From: Pseudomonas frederiksbergensis
GTDB lineage: Bacteria; Pseudomonadota; Gammaproteobacteria; Pseudomonadales; Pseudomonadaceae
Assembly (NCBI RefSeq): GCF_003732665.1
Contig: NZ_MOBP01000012.1
Location: forward strand, 308,325-372,324
Length of the DNA stretch: 64,000 nt
Reading direction: 5' to 3'
A model generated the notes under the pieces. It was not told the origin of the DNA. It worked only from the letters and a program-made list of their open reading frames with translations, and searched no databases. Shown piece after piece: positions 43,404 through 52,698 of the stretch. Each line of letters starts with the position of its first letter. The first letter of the stretch is position 1. Both the position numbers and the translations under genes were made by a program.

Positions 43404-43925
43404 TTACATCGGCGCTGGCTGGATGATTTCGACCCAGTAAGCATCCGGGTCCTTGATAAACGCCAGGCTTTTCATGCGGCCATCGTTCAGGCGCTTCTGG
43501 AAATCACAGCCCAAGGCTTCGAAACGTTCGCACGCGGCGCGGATGTCTGGCACCGAGATGCAGATATGACCGAAACCACGCGGGTCGGTGTTGCCGTTGT
43601 GGTAGGCGAACTCTGGATCGCTTTCGGTGCCGTGGTTGTGGGTCAGTTCCAGAATGCCCGGGATCGATTTCATCCACTCGGTACGCGCGGCGGCATCGGC
43701 CGGGATCTGGCTTTTATCCACCAGCGCCAGGAAGTACAGGCTGAACTCGGCTTCCGGAAAGTCGCGCTTTTCAACCAGGGAGAAACCGAGGATGCGCGTG
43801 TAGAAATCCAGGGACTTGGTGATGTCCTTGACCCGCAGCATGGTGTGGTTGAAGACGAACTTCTGGGTAGCGGTGTCAGGTGCGGCGGTGACGCCGGGGA
43901 AGGTGTTCAATTCGTGCAGGCTCAT
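43404..43925 (-). CDS. gloA: Lactoylglutathione lyase (glyoxalase I)
   Basis: A 173-residue metal-dependent enzyme converting methylglyoxal-glutathione hemithioacetal to lactoylglutathione. Metal ligands: H in FNHTMLRVKD, E in ILELTHNHG, H in GFGHICISV, E in AYWVEIIQ. The length matches the longer, zinc-type class. GGAGGG precedes the ATG at 43925. Confidence 0.95.
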   Translation of the reverse strand: MSLHELNTFPGVTAAPDTATQKFVFNHTMLRVKDITKSLDFYTRILGFSLVEKRDFPEAEFSLYFLALVDKSQIPADAAARTEWMKSIPGILELTHNHGTESDPEFAYHNGNTDPRGFGHICISVPDIRAACERFEALGCDFQKRLNDGRMKSLAFIKDPDAYWVEIIQPAPM

Positions 43926-44070
43926 TGGCCCTCCGGAAAATAAGTGGGGCTGGCGAATGGTCGCAATGATACGCAAGGGTTCCTCCATCGCCAAACCAAA
44001 ACGGCCGGCTATTGCCTGGCAGCCGGGTGAGGGTCAGACTTTGTGGTTCTATCTGAGAGTGCCCCTCGTA

Positions 44071-44595
44071 ATGATCCGACCGTTTGCATCGCTATTCGTT
44101 TTCATGGGTTTGTTTGCGCTGGCCAACGCGGCACGGGCCGACACACCAAGCATTACTTGGCCGAATGGCTGGGAGGTGGAAGCGGTCGCGCCCAATGAAG
44201 CCGCGCCGCAAGTGTCCCGCCAGCGCGCGGTGAAGAACGACGCCGAGGGCAATCAGGTGCTGGTCATGGAGTTGACGATGACCTCGGTGGAAAGTGGCCA
44301 TCAGGTCAATTTGCAGGGCGTGTTGCTGGAGATGCGCAAGTCGGTGCAGAAGGACTTTTTCCAGGGAGGCTATCAAAGTGTCTGCAACAAGATCCACCCG
44401 AACACACTGAGTCAACTGCCGGCGCTTGAAACCACTTGCACGGTTACCCAGAACGGCCGCCACGTGCTGTCGCAAACATTGGTCGCCGCCGTACAGGCGG
44501 ACAAGGCCTATGTACTTTCCTACGCCGGGCAGGCTGAGGTTTATAAGGCAAGCCAGGACGAAATAGCGGCTGCCCGCAACAGTTTTAAACTTTAG
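44071..44595 (+). CDS. Exported DUF4946-type protein
   Basis: A 174-residue periplasmic protein. The signal peptide ASLFVFMGLFALANAARA begins at the ATG at 44071; the open frame further upstream overlaps gloA antisense and is not coding. ITWPNGWEVEA and a C-terminal SYAGQAEVYKASQDEI resemble DUF4946 proteins. Function unknown. Two Cys (SVCNK, TTCTV) may pair. Confidence 0.72.
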   Translation: MIRPFASLFVFMGLFALANAARADTPSITWPNGWEVEAVAPNEAAPQVSRQRAVKNDAEGNQVLVMELTMTSVESGHQVNLQGVLLEMRKSVQKDFFQGGYQSVCNKIHPNTLSQLPALETTCTVTQNGRHVLSQTLVAAVQADKAYVLSYAGQAEVYKASQDEIAAARNSFKL

Positions 44596-44740
44596 ATGAA
44601 GAATTGGCCGCCGGTATCCCCAAGGGATTAAGCACAAAGTAAGTGAGCAAGTATTGATCGACCATGGAAGCGCCACCTCGTTACAAGGCTTTTCCAACTT
44701 GATCGGCGACTATCGTTGCATTTGTTAGATATCGACCATG

Positions 44741-44770
44741 AAAAAGCCCTGCATTAGCAGGGCTTTTTTT
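44741..44770. terminator. Bidirectional terminator
   Basis: AAAAAGCCCTGC-ATTA-GCAGGGCTTTTTTT with A- and T-tracts on either side, between convergent genes. Confidence 0.92.
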
Positions 44771-44783
44771 ATTGCCGCGAAGG

Positions 44784-45149
44784 TCAGCCGCGCAACCAGG
44801 AATCGACGGTGGCTGCACCGTACTGTTCCTTCCAGGCTTTCAGGCCGCGGTGGTTACCACCTTTGGTTTCAATCAGTTCACCGGTGTGCGGGTTGTGATA
44901 GACCTTGACCACGCGGGCGCGGCGGGTTTTAGGAGCGGCGGCTTGTTGCAGGCCCGATTTTGCCGGGTTCGGATCGAGAATGGCGATGATGTCGCGCAGG
45001 CTTTTGCCGTAGGTTTTCATCAGCCCCTGGAGCTTTTCTTCGAATTCGATTTCTTTCTTGAGCCCGGCATCGTTCTTCAAGGACTCCAGTTGCTTGAGCT
45101 GTTCTTGAAGGGCCTTTTCAGCTGCACGAAATTCAGCGAGTCTGGACAA
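44784..45149 (-). CDS. MvaT/MvaU-family H-NS-like nucleoid protein
   Basis: A 121-residue xenogeneic silencer. The N-terminal oligomerisation helix is FRAAEKALQEQLKQL and the C-terminal AT-hook-like DNA-binding part NPHTGELIETKGGNHRGLK. It is closer in pattern to MvaU (PA2667) than to MvaT. A TTG start is chosen because GGAG lies 8 nt upstream and the family N-terminus (SRLAEFRAAEKAL) begins there; upstream codons are not family-like. Such proteins silence AT-rich acquired DNA, which includes regions like the quorum-sensing block in this window. Confidence 0.92.
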   Translation of the reverse strand: MSRLAEFRAAEKALQEQLKQLESLKNDAGLKKEIEFEEKLQGLMKTYGKSLRDIIAILDPNPAKSGLQQAAAPKTRRARVVKVYHNPHTGELIETKGGNHRGLKAWKEQYGAATVDSWLRG

Positions 45150-45373
45150 TATCTTTACTCCAATAGTGTGTTTGGCTGATACCAACCGCAAACAAAGCTA
45201 TAAGCCAAGAGCCTTGAAGCGACTCGGTGATAATGGCTCACCTGCCAATCTTGCACAGGCAAGAAAAATTGTAGTAGTTAATTGCCCAAGAGTAAATCCT
45301 GTCTTTTTCTTCATGTAACAACAGCAGTCTTTTGATTCAAATTGGTGCAAGCTTTCGTTATTTGCCGGCTCGG

Positions 45374-46909
45374 TTAATGGTGACTTAATGCATTAATGAA
45401 GTCCGTGCCAGGCATCGGACGACCGAACAGGTAGCCTTGCAGGAAGTTTACGTGGTGGGCGGTCAGGTAATCGCTTTGCTCCTCGGTTTCTACACCTTCG
45501 GCAACAATTCCCAGGTCAAGCTTGGCCGACAGTTCGATGATGCTGTCCAGAATGTGTCGAGAAAGAGCATCGGCGCCAATCATGGCGACAAAACTCTGAT
45601 CGATTTTCAGGAAGTCCACATTGAATTGGCGCAAGTAGCCCAGGCTCGAATGCCCAGTGCCGAAGTCATCGATTGCGATCTTCACGCCCAGGCCATGGAG
45701 TTGCTCGAACAACTGGTGAGTCAGCGCCGTCGGTTCGATCAGTTCGCGCTCGGTCAGTTCCAGCACCAGGCTGATGCTACCCGGCGCAAATGCGCTGAGA
45801 AACGTTTGGCAATCCTCCACCAGTTCCAGATCCTGGCAATGGCTGGCGGTGATGTTGATTCCGATATGAAACGGCTCGTCAAAACCTGCGGATACCGGCC
45901 CGAGCAACGCGGCAGTCTGCTGCATCAATGAGCGGGTCATCGGCACGATCAGCCTCGAGTGCTCGGCAAACGGGATAAACAGATCCGGGCGCACCAGTCC
46001 TTCCTTGGGATGACTCCAGCGCATCAGCACTTCGGCGCCGCTCCACTTTTTGCTGTCGCCATGCACCACCGGTTGAAAATACGGAATGAATTCCCCAGCC
46101 TCCAGCGCACGTTGCAATTCAACACTGGGCGACGAGGCGCGCTTTTGCAAAACATGCCCGATTGCGCCCGACACCACGCCAAAAAATATCAGCAGGCTGA
46201 ACAGCGGCGGGTACTCACTTCCCATGTAACGCCAGGTCTCGCCGTCGGGAAAACCAGCGGCCACGGCAAACGCGTATCGCTCGGAAACTCGGGTGCTTTG
46301 CGCCACCGGCAAGACGGGCAGGGCGCTCTCGTGGACCTTGCCGTCGGCCGACAACCAGTTGTTACCCACTTGCAGCAGCAACGACGTCTGGCGCCCGATC
46401 AGTCGCAGCACGTTACTCAAGTGATAGCCGTCGAGCGTGGTCAGCGCGCCTTTTTTGTCATCGCTGAGGCGATAGACCAGCAGGGCGGTGTCGGGCGTCA
46501 CCGGGTTGCCATTCATCAACCACAACTGGCCCTGGGTGTAGTCGCCGGGGTTGACCTTCTCCTGATAGTCGCCGAACAACGAACTGCAATAGAGCGTGTT
46601 GTCGTACACCAGATTGGTCGAGCGGACGAAGGGGCGACGGGTCACCTGTTCGCGCAACGCCAGTTTTGCGTCGTTGCAACTGTCGCCGGCCAGTGGCAGC
46701 AACACCCGCGCGGCCTCGGCGGTGTTGTCGAGCATCAGGTTGAATTGGCGCAGCGCTTCATCCGCGGTTTGCTCGGTGCTTTGTTTCAGCGCACGTCCGG
46801 CCTGCATATAAAGGATGGCGCAGCCCAGCAGAACCGGGAGCACGCCGCTCAAAACGGTCACAGCAATCCGGGTGCTGCGCTTGCGGCGGGACTTGACGGT
46901 CAGGGGCAT
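45374..46909 (-). CDS. CSS-motif EAL domain c-di-GMP phosphodiesterase
   Basis: A 511-residue inner-membrane enzyme. Transmembrane helices at about residues 15-35 and 236-255 flank a periplasmic CSS sensor domain (YCSSLFGDY near residue 107), whose cysteines respond to periplasmic redox state in related Pde proteins. The cytoplasmic EAL domain has EVLMRW in place of EALLRW, NITASH, ELTERE, DDFGTGHSS, KIDQSFV and AEGVET, so it should be active. It would lower c-di-GMP and promote motility. Confidence 0.92.
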   Translation of the reverse strand: MPLTVKSRRKRSTRIAVTVLSGVLPVLLGCAILYMQAGRALKQSTEQTADEALRQFNLMLDNTAEAARVLLPLAGDSCNDAKLALREQVTRRPFVRSTNLVYDNTLYCSSLFGDYQEKVNPGDYTQGQLWLMNGNPVTPDTALLVYRLSDDKKGALTTLDGYHLSNVLRLIGRQTSLLLQVGNNWLSADGKVHESALPVLPVAQSTRVSERYAFAVAAGFPDGETWRYMGSEYPPLFSLLIFFGVVSGAIGHVLQKRASSPSVELQRALEAGEFIPYFQPVVHGDSKKWSGAEVLMRWSHPKEGLVRPDLFIPFAEHSRLIVPMTRSLMQQTAALLGPVSAGFDEPFHIGINITASHCQDLELVEDCQTFLSAFAPGSISLVLELTERELIEPTALTHQLFEQLHGLGVKIAIDDFGTGHSSLGYLRQFNVDFLKIDQSFVAMIGADALSRHILDSIIELSAKLDLGIVAEGVETEEQSDYLTAHHVNFLQGYLFGRPMPGTDFINALSHH

Positions 46910-46959
46910 CAGCGAAACCTGTGGCGATGAAATAAGGAGGATAGATGGCCATTCGTGCT

Positions 46960-47826
46960 TTAGCTCAGGCTCGATGCGAGCTCGATAAAAGCCAGTGTTG
47001 CTGGCGAAGACTGGCGCTTATCCAGCACCGCCAACCCGACCTGACGCTTGACCGGTGGTGACAACGGCCGTTTCACATAGCGGCGATCGTCATCCACCGG
47101 CAATGAACTTTCGGCGACGACGGTCAGGGCATCGCCACGGCCCACGGTGTCCAGGGTGCTAAGCAATTGCGAGCAACGATAGCGAATGTTCGGCACCAGC
47201 CTGGCGGCGTTGAACAGTCGGGAAACCAGCTCGGATGAACCGGCCTCGGTCAGGACGAAGGGGTCATGGCACAGGTCTTTCAAGCTCAGGCTGTGGTGTG
47301 CCGCCAACGAGTGACCGGCGGGCAACAGCGCGACCATCTGATCCTCAAGCAACGCAACGGTGTCGAAACGCTCCTCGGGCAGCACTACGAAACCGATGTC
47401 GATACGCCGCTCTTCGAGCCATTGAATCACCTGGCGGTCCGGGCCTTCGTCGACATGCACCTCAATACCGGGATGGGCCGCACGGAAGTGTTGCAGGATC
47501 TTCGGCAGCAACTTGATCGAGGATGTTGGGCCGAATGAACCGATGCGCAGCGTGCCGCGTTTCATCCCGCGAGCATCGGCGGCTTCCTGGCGCAGTGTGT
47601 TGGCCAGCCCGAGCATCGCCCGGGCCCGTTGCAACAATTACTGGCCGATGTCGCTGAGTTCGACGTTTGATTGATGCCGGCGCAATAACTCAACCCCCAA
47701 TTCCTGTTCCAGCGACTTGAGCGCGTGGGAAACCGCCGATTGTGAGATTCCCAGGCGATTGGCCGCCGCAGTAAAGCCGCGCAGTTCGGCCACCAGGGAA
47801 AAGATTTCCAATTGGGTCAGGGTCAT
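46960..47826 (-). pseudogene. LysR-family regulator interrupted by ochre codon
   Basis: The frame encodes a typical LysR protein: helix-turn-helix FTAAANRLGISQSAVSHALKSL in the first 45 codons, then the effector domain. After codon 62 (SDIGQ) a TAA replaces what should be a Gln codon (CAA in the expected IGQQLLQRARAML), and the frame then continues intact to 46960. One C-to-T change explains it. A TTG follows immediately and could allow re-initiation without the DNA-binding part joined. It is divergent from the EamA exporter gene, its probable former target. Confidence 0.85.
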
Positions 47827-47840
47827 GAGTATTTACTCAT
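47825..47840. promoter_or_regulatory. Palindrome at broken lysR start
   Basis: ATGAGTATTTACTCAT, arms ATGAGTA/TACTCAT, overlaps the lysR start codon in the 69-nt divergent region. Likely the operator of the LysR protein. Confidence 0.5.
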
Positions 47841-47895
47841 TTTACGATGATCAGACATTAGCTGGATCATACGTCATCTGGACTTTGGGGGACTT

Positions 47896-48840
47896 ATGAG
47901 CAGCTATGCGCAAAACCTGACGCAAGCGTCGGATCTACCGGTTTACCTGAAACTGGCGGCGGTCACGATGATCTGGGGCGGGACCTTCGTTGCCGGACGT
48001 TTCCTGGCTGACAGCCTCAGCCCGTTGTTTGCCGCGAGCCTGCGGTTCTCGCTGGCCAGCCTGGCGTTGCTGCTGTTTGTGCGGCTGGCCCGGGTGCCAT
48101 TGGCGCGGCCCAGCGCCAGGCAGTGGCGGCAATTGGCGTTACTGGGATTCTTTGGGATTTTTTTCTACAACCTGTGTTTCTTTTACGGTTTGCGTTACAT
48201 CAATGCGTCCCGAGCGTCGTTGATCGTGGCGCTGAACCCGGCGGTGATTGGCCTGGCGTCGTGGCTGTTGTTCAAGGAGCGCTTGAGCCGGGGGAAAGTG
48301 GCGGGGATTGTTATCTGTATTGCCGGGGCAGGGTGGGTCATCGTCAGTCGTAACCCGCAACTGTTGGCGGCCAATACTGACGCGTGGATGGGTGATTTGC
48401 TGATCTTCGGCTGTGTGCTGAGTTGGGGTGTTTATTCGCTGTTTTCCAAGGAGCTGAACCAAACGCTGGGGCCCGTGCAGACCGTGACGTACTCGATCCT
48501 GTTGGGCACAGCGATGCTTTGGGTGACGGGCGCGATACGTGGTGAATTGAGTATCGAAGCGTTGGTCAGTCTCGGCCCACAGCAATGGTTGAGCCTGCTG
48601 TATCTGGGCGTATTCGGCTCGGCGCTGGCCTACATCGGCTATTACGACGGTATCCGCACAATCGGCGCGACCCGTTCCGGCGTGTTCATTGCCTTGAATC
48701 CCCTGACTGCGGTGATCCTCGGTGCGCTCCTGCTCGGCGAGCAACTGACAATGGCCATGTGCCTGGGCGGCGGGCTGATCCTGGTGGGGATTTACCTGTG
48801 CAACAAACCGCTTGCACCGACCCTGAAAAAGGGGATTTGA
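47896..48840 (+). CDS. EamA/DMT-family exporter
   Basis: A 314-residue permease with ten predicted membrane segments in two EamA repeats (IWGGTFVAGRFLADSLSP and ALNPAVIGLASWLLFKERLS; second repeat near FIALNPLTAVILGALLLGEQ). Family members export amino acids or metabolites. GGGGGAC precedes the ATG. Divergent from the broken lysR. Confidence 0.88.
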   Translation: MSSYAQNLTQASDLPVYLKLAAVTMIWGGTFVAGRFLADSLSPLFAASLRFSLASLALLLFVRLARVPLARPSARQWRQLALLGFFGIFFYNLCFFYGLRYINASRASLIVALNPAVIGLASWLLFKERLSRGKVAGIVICIAGAGWVIVSRNPQLLAANTDAWMGDLLIFGCVLSWGVYSLFSKELNQTLGPVQTVTYSILLGTAMLWVTGAIRGELSIEALVSLGPQQWLSLLYLGVFGSALAYIGYYDGIRTIGATRSGVFIALNPLTAVILGALLLGEQLTMAMCLGGGLILVGIYLCNKPLAPTLKKGI

Positions 48841-48948
48841 TACAGAAGGCGGACAAACCGTTTTACGCTGTGTAGAATCGGTTTACGCATACAATAATAA
48901 ACGTCTTCTGGCAGCAGAAGCCTCGCCCGCAAGAGCCTTGGGTCGACA

Positions 48949-49053
48949 ATGAAGAGTTTTGGGTTTCAATTGATCTACGGTGACTTCCTCGCCCGCAGCG
49001 TTCGGGGCATCTCCTGTGCGCCACCCGCCAGTCTCAGCATTGCTAGCAACTAA
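48949..49053 (+). CDS. Possible 34-aa leader peptide upstream of hppD
   Basis: An open frame of 34 codons ending 39 nt before hppD. It starts MKSFGFQLIYGDFLARSVRG, with three Phe and one Tyr in the first 13 residues. The ribosome binding site is weak. Aromatic codons in a short frame ahead of a tyrosine-degradation gene are suggestive, but no clear terminator/antiterminator pair was found, and it may be chance. Confidence 0.3.
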   Translation: MKSFGFQLIYGDFLARSVRGISCAPPASLSIASN

Positions 49054-49092
49054 CGATCCGTTAATTCTAAAAATGATGATGAGGCGCCAACC

Positions 49093-50169
49093 ATGGCAGA
49101 TTTATACGAAAACCCAATGGGCCTGATGGGCTTTGAATTCATTGAGTTCGCATCGCCGACCCCGAATACCCTGGAGCCGATCTTCGAGATTATGGGCTTC
49201 ACCAAGGTCGCGACCCACCGTTCCAAAGATGTGCACCTGTATCGCCAGGGCCAGATCAACCTGATCCTCAACAACGAACCGAACAGCGTGGCGTCGTACT
49301 TCGCCGCCGAGCACGGTCCGTCGGTGTGCGGCATGGCGTTTCGTGTCAAGGATTCGCAACAGGCCTACAAGCGTGCCCTGGAACTCGGCGCCCAGCCGAT
49401 CCACATCGAAACCGGTCCGATGGAGCTGCACCTGCCAGCGATCAAAGGCATCGGCGGCGCGCCGCTGTACCTGATAGACCGTTTCGGTGAAGGCAGCTCG
49501 ATCTACGACATCGACTTCGTGTTCATCGAAGGCGTGGACCGCAATCCGGAAGGGGCGGGGCTGAAGATCATCGATCACCTGACCCACAACGTGTATCGCG
49601 GGCGCATGGCCTATTGGGCCAACTTCTACGAGAAGCTGTTCAACTTCCGTGAAATCCGTTACTTCGACATCAAGGGCGAATACACCGGCCTGACCTCCAA
49701 GGCCATGACCGCGCCGGATGGCATGATCCGCATCCCCTTGAACGAAGAGTCGTCCAAGGGCGCCGGGCAGATCGAAGAGTTCCTGATGCAGTTCAACGGC
49801 GAGGGTATCCAGCACGTTGCGTTCCTCAGCGACAACCTGATCGACACCTGGGATCGCCTGAAGAAAATCGGCATGCGCTTCATGACCGCGCCACCGGAAA
49901 CCTATTACGAAATGCTTGAGGGTCGTTTGCCGAATCACGGCGAGCCGGTGGATCAACTGCAATCGCGCGGGATTCTGCTGGACGGTTCGTCCGAGTCCGG
50001 CGACCGCCGCCTGCTGTTGCAGATCTTCTCGGAAACCCTGATGGGCCCGGTGTTCTTCGAATTCATCCAGCGTAAAGGCGATGATGGTTTCGGCGAGGGT
50101 AACTTCAAGGCATTGTTCGAATCGATCGAGCGCGATCAGGTGCGTCGTGGTGTGCTTGCCACTGAGTAA
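49093..50169 (+). CDS. hppD: 4-hydroxyphenylpyruvate dioxygenase
   Basis: A 358-residue Fe(II) dioxygenase converting 4-hydroxyphenylpyruvate to homogentisate in tyrosine degradation (also the route to pyomelanin). N-terminal MGLMGFEFIEFASP; iron ligands are H in IDHLTHNVYRG, H in GIQHVAFLSDN and E in FFEFIQRKGDDGFGEGNF, the last also typical of the enzyme. Length is standard for Pseudomonas. GAGGCG lies before the ATG. Confidence 0.96.
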   Translation: MADLYENPMGLMGFEFIEFASPTPNTLEPIFEIMGFTKVATHRSKDVHLYRQGQINLILNNEPNSVASYFAAEHGPSVCGMAFRVKDSQQAYKRALELGAQPIHIETGPMELHLPAIKGIGGAPLYLIDRFGEGSSIYDIDFVFIEGVDRNPEGAGLKIIDHLTHNVYRGRMAYWANFYEKLFNFREIRYFDIKGEYTGLTSKAMTAPDGMIRIPLNEESSKGAGQIEEFLMQFNGEGIQHVAFLSDNLIDTWDRLKKIGMRFMTAPPETYYEMLEGRLPNHGEPVDQLQSRGILLDGSSESGDRRLLLQIFSETLMGPVFFEFIQRKGDDGFGEGNFKALFESIERDQVRRGVLATE

Positions 50170-50190
50170 ACCGCTAGCGCTGTAAAAACT

Positions 50191-50278
50191 GTGGGAGCGG
50201 GCTTGCTCGCGAATGCGGTGTGTCAGTCGACATTAATGTTGTCTGACACACTGCATTCGCGAGCAAGCCCGCTCCCAC
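50191..50278. repeat. REPIN between hppD and rarD-like gene
   Basis: An inverted REP pair with centre GTCGACATTAATGTTG, between convergent genes. Confidence 0.9.
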
Positions 50279-50296
50279 ATTTGTTTTATGCAGTGC

Positions 50297-51178
50297 TTAA
50301 GGTCGGCGACTGCGCATCATGTGTTTGAACCCTTCAAACACCAACACCACCACCGCCAGCCAGATCGGGATGTAGGTCAGCCATTCCCCAGGCTTGATGC
50401 TCTCCCCGAGCAACAACGCCACACCCAGCAGCAGCACCGGTTCGACGTAGCTCAAAAGCCCGAATAGGCTGAACGGCAGCAAGCGACTGGCGATGATGTA
50501 GACCACCAGCGCCGAGGCGCTTATCAGCCCGAGCACCGGGATCAGCAGTGACAGCCACGGGTATTGGTCGAACACGCCGAAGCCTTGGTCACCGCCCCAC
50601 ACGAACCAGAACGCCACCGGCAGCATCAACGTCATGTCCAGCCATAAGCCGCCGAGGTTGTCAGTCGCCAGCCATTTGCGCAGCACGAAGTAGGTGGGAT
50701 AGCCGACGACCACCAACAAGGTCGCCCAGGAAAAGCCGCCCACCTGGTACAACTCGTTGAGCACGCCGAGGGAGGCGAAGAACACCGCCACCTTCTGCAA
50801 GTAGGACAAGCGTTCGCCATAGGCAATGCGTCCGGTCAGCACCATCGCCAGCGGCAACAGGAAATAACCCAGGGACACATCGAGGCTGTAGCCGTTGAGC
50901 GGCGCCCACATGAACAGCCAGAGTTGCACGCCCAGCAGGATCGAAGACAGGATCAGGCCGCCGAACAACTTGGGCATGCCGCCCAGGCGCTTGAGGATCT
51001 CGACTGCGCGCCGCCATTCGCCGGACACCACCATGAACACAGTCATGCAGGGCACGGTCAGCAGCATCCGCCAGCCGAAGATTTCTACGCCGCTCAACGG
51101 GGTGAGCAACGAGGTGTAGTAATACATGACGGCAAACAGCACTGAGGCTGTGACCGATAGAGCGATACCTTTAGACAA
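50297..51178 (-). CDS. RarD-like EamA transporter
   Basis: A 293-residue permease with about ten membrane segments. The N-terminus GIALSVTASVLFAVMYYYTS and GVEIFGWRMLLTVP match RarD. A TTG start at 51178 has GAGG 5 nt upstream and gives the family N-terminus; the ATG at 51253 would add an implausible leader. Substrate unknown. Confidence 0.85.
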   Translation of the reverse strand: MSKGIALSVTASVLFAVMYYYTSLLTPLSGVEIFGWRMLLTVPCMTVFMVVSGEWRRAVEILKRLGGMPKLFGGLILSSILLGVQLWLFMWAPLNGYSLDVSLGYFLLPLAMVLTGRIAYGERLSYLQKVAVFFASLGVLNELYQVGGFSWATLLVVVGYPTYFVLRKWLATDNLGGLWLDMTLMLPVAFWFVWGGDQGFGVFDQYPWLSLLIPVLGLISASALVVYIIASRLLPFSLFGLLSYVEPVLLLGVALLLGESIKPGEWLTYIPIWLAVVVLVFEGFKHMMRSRRP

Positions 51179-51269
51179 ACTGTCCTCGCGGGGTTGAACG
51201 TGAACCGGGGGGCGGAGGATACGTGGTTTTCGAGACGAATATTGACCGATCAATCAACGCGGCCCGAAT

Positions 51270-51357
51270 GTGGGAGCGAGCCTGCTCGCGAAGACGGACC
51301 TCCAGCCAACATTAATGTTGAATGTTAGACCGCATTCGCGAGCAGGCTCGGTCCCAC
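51270..51357. repeat. REPIN, variant arms
   Basis: An inverted pair with arms GTGGGAGCGAGCCTGCTCGCG and complement; the changes (A for G, C for T) are matched on the other arm, so pairing is kept. Confidence 0.88.
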
Positions 51358-51401
51358 ATTTGATCCTTGCCGCCTACAAGATTCGCAATCAACTCACACC
51401 C

Positions 51402-51491
51402 CTGTGGGAGCGGGCTTGCTCGCGAAGAGGCCGTGTCAGACGACATCTGCATTGCCTGACCCTCCGCCTTCGCGAGCAAGCCCGCTCCCAC
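51402..51491. repeat. REPIN, window-wide family
   Basis: A second inverted REP pair 45 nt after the previous one, before the convergent end of the aldo/keto reductase gene. Confidence 0.9.
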
Positions 51492-51508
51492 ATTGGAAAT
51501 GGGTTTAT

Positions 51509-52522
51509 TCAGGTGTTGCGGGGTTTACGGCCCGAGACGAAATGGCTCACGTCATTAAACCCCGGTGTCGAGGAGTGCCCTGGGGTGACCAGCGAATCGA
51601 TAAACGCCTCATCTTCCGCCGTGATCTTCACCGCTTGCGCCTTGGTGTAGGCATCCCACTGTTCTTCGGTGCGCGGCCCGACGATGGCGGAGGTGACGGC
51701 GCCGTTGTTCAGCACCCAGGCAATGGCGAATTCGACGATGCCGACGCCCCGACCCTGGGTGTATTCCTGGATCTGTTGGGCAATGCGCAGCGATTCAACC
51801 CGCCATTCGGTTTCGAGGATGCGTTTGTCCTGGCGCCCGGCACGGCTGTTGGCGTCCGGCTTCACGTCCGGTGCGTATTTGCCGCTGAGCACGCCACGGG
51901 CCAATGGGCTGTACGGCACCACGCCCAAGCCATAAGCGTGGGCGGCGGTGATTTGTTCGGTTTCGGCCTGGCGATTGACGATGTTGTACAGCGGCTGGCT
52001 GATCACCGGGCGGTCGACACCGAGCTTGTCGGCCACACGAATGACTTCGGCGATGCGCCAGCCACGGTAGTTGGACAGGCCCCAGTAGCGAATCTTGCCC
52101 TGGCGGATCAAATCGCCGATGGCCGAGATCGTCACTTCCAGCGGGGTGTTGTGGTCTTCGCGGTGCAGGTAATAGATGTCGACATAATCGGTGCCCAGGC
52201 GCGTCAGGCTGGCGTCGATGCCGTTGAAAATGTGCTTGCGGCTCAGGCCGCTGCGGTTCGGCACACCGTCCACCGGGCCGAAACCGACCTTGGTCGCCAA
52301 CACCCATTCGTGACGGTTGCCAGCGATGGCCTCACCGACGATCTCTTCGGAACGGCCGGCGGTGTAGACGTCGGCGGTGTCGATGAAATTGATGCCCTGG
52401 TCCCAGGCCTTGTCGATGATCCGCAGGGAATCCTCGGTGCTGGTCTGTTCGCCGAACATCATGGTGCCCAGGGTCAGGGTGGAGACTTGCAGGCCTGAAT
52501 GACCCAACGTGCGGTAGCTCAT
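51509..52522 (-). CDS. Aldo/keto reductase
   Basis: A 337-residue NADPH-dependent TIM-barrel oxidoreductase. N-terminal MSYRTLGHSGLQVSTLTLGT; catalytic Asp and Tyr in FIDTADVYTAGRSEE; Lys in VLATKVGFG; His in YYLHREDHNTPLE; cofactor site near VVPYSPLARGVLSGKY. AAGGA precedes the ATG. Confidence 0.93.
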   Translation of the reverse strand: MSYRTLGHSGLQVSTLTLGTMMFGEQTSTEDSLRIIDKAWDQGINFIDTADVYTAGRSEEIVGEAIAGNRHEWVLATKVGFGPVDGVPNRSGLSRKHIFNGIDASLTRLGTDYVDIYYLHREDHNTPLEVTISAIGDLIRQGKIRYWGLSNYRGWRIAEVIRVADKLGVDRPVISQPLYNIVNRQAETEQITAAHAYGLGVVPYSPLARGVLSGKYAPDVKPDANSRAGRQDKRILETEWRVESLRIAQQIQEYTQGRGVGIVEFAIAWVLNNGAVTSAIVGPRTEEQWDAYTKAQAVKITAEDEAFIDSLVTPGHSSTPGFNDVSHFVSGRKPRNT

Positions 52523-52602
52523 GACGAAATCCTTTTACCGGTGGGAAAGGCTCAATCAAATACCAGAACGGTGGGCCGGAGCAACCGGAATATGACGCGA
52601 TC

Positions 52603-52693
52603 CCTGTGGGAGCGGGCTTGCTCGCGAAAGCGGTGCGTCAGTCAATGATGATGGCGACTGACACGCCCCCTTCGCGAGCAAACCCGCTCCCAC
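52603..52693. repeat. REPIN between aldo/keto reductase and MFS gene
   Basis: An inverted REP pair, one arm with GAGCAAACCCG. It ends a few bases before the MFS stop codon region. Confidence 0.9.
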
Positions 52694-52698
52694 ATTGT

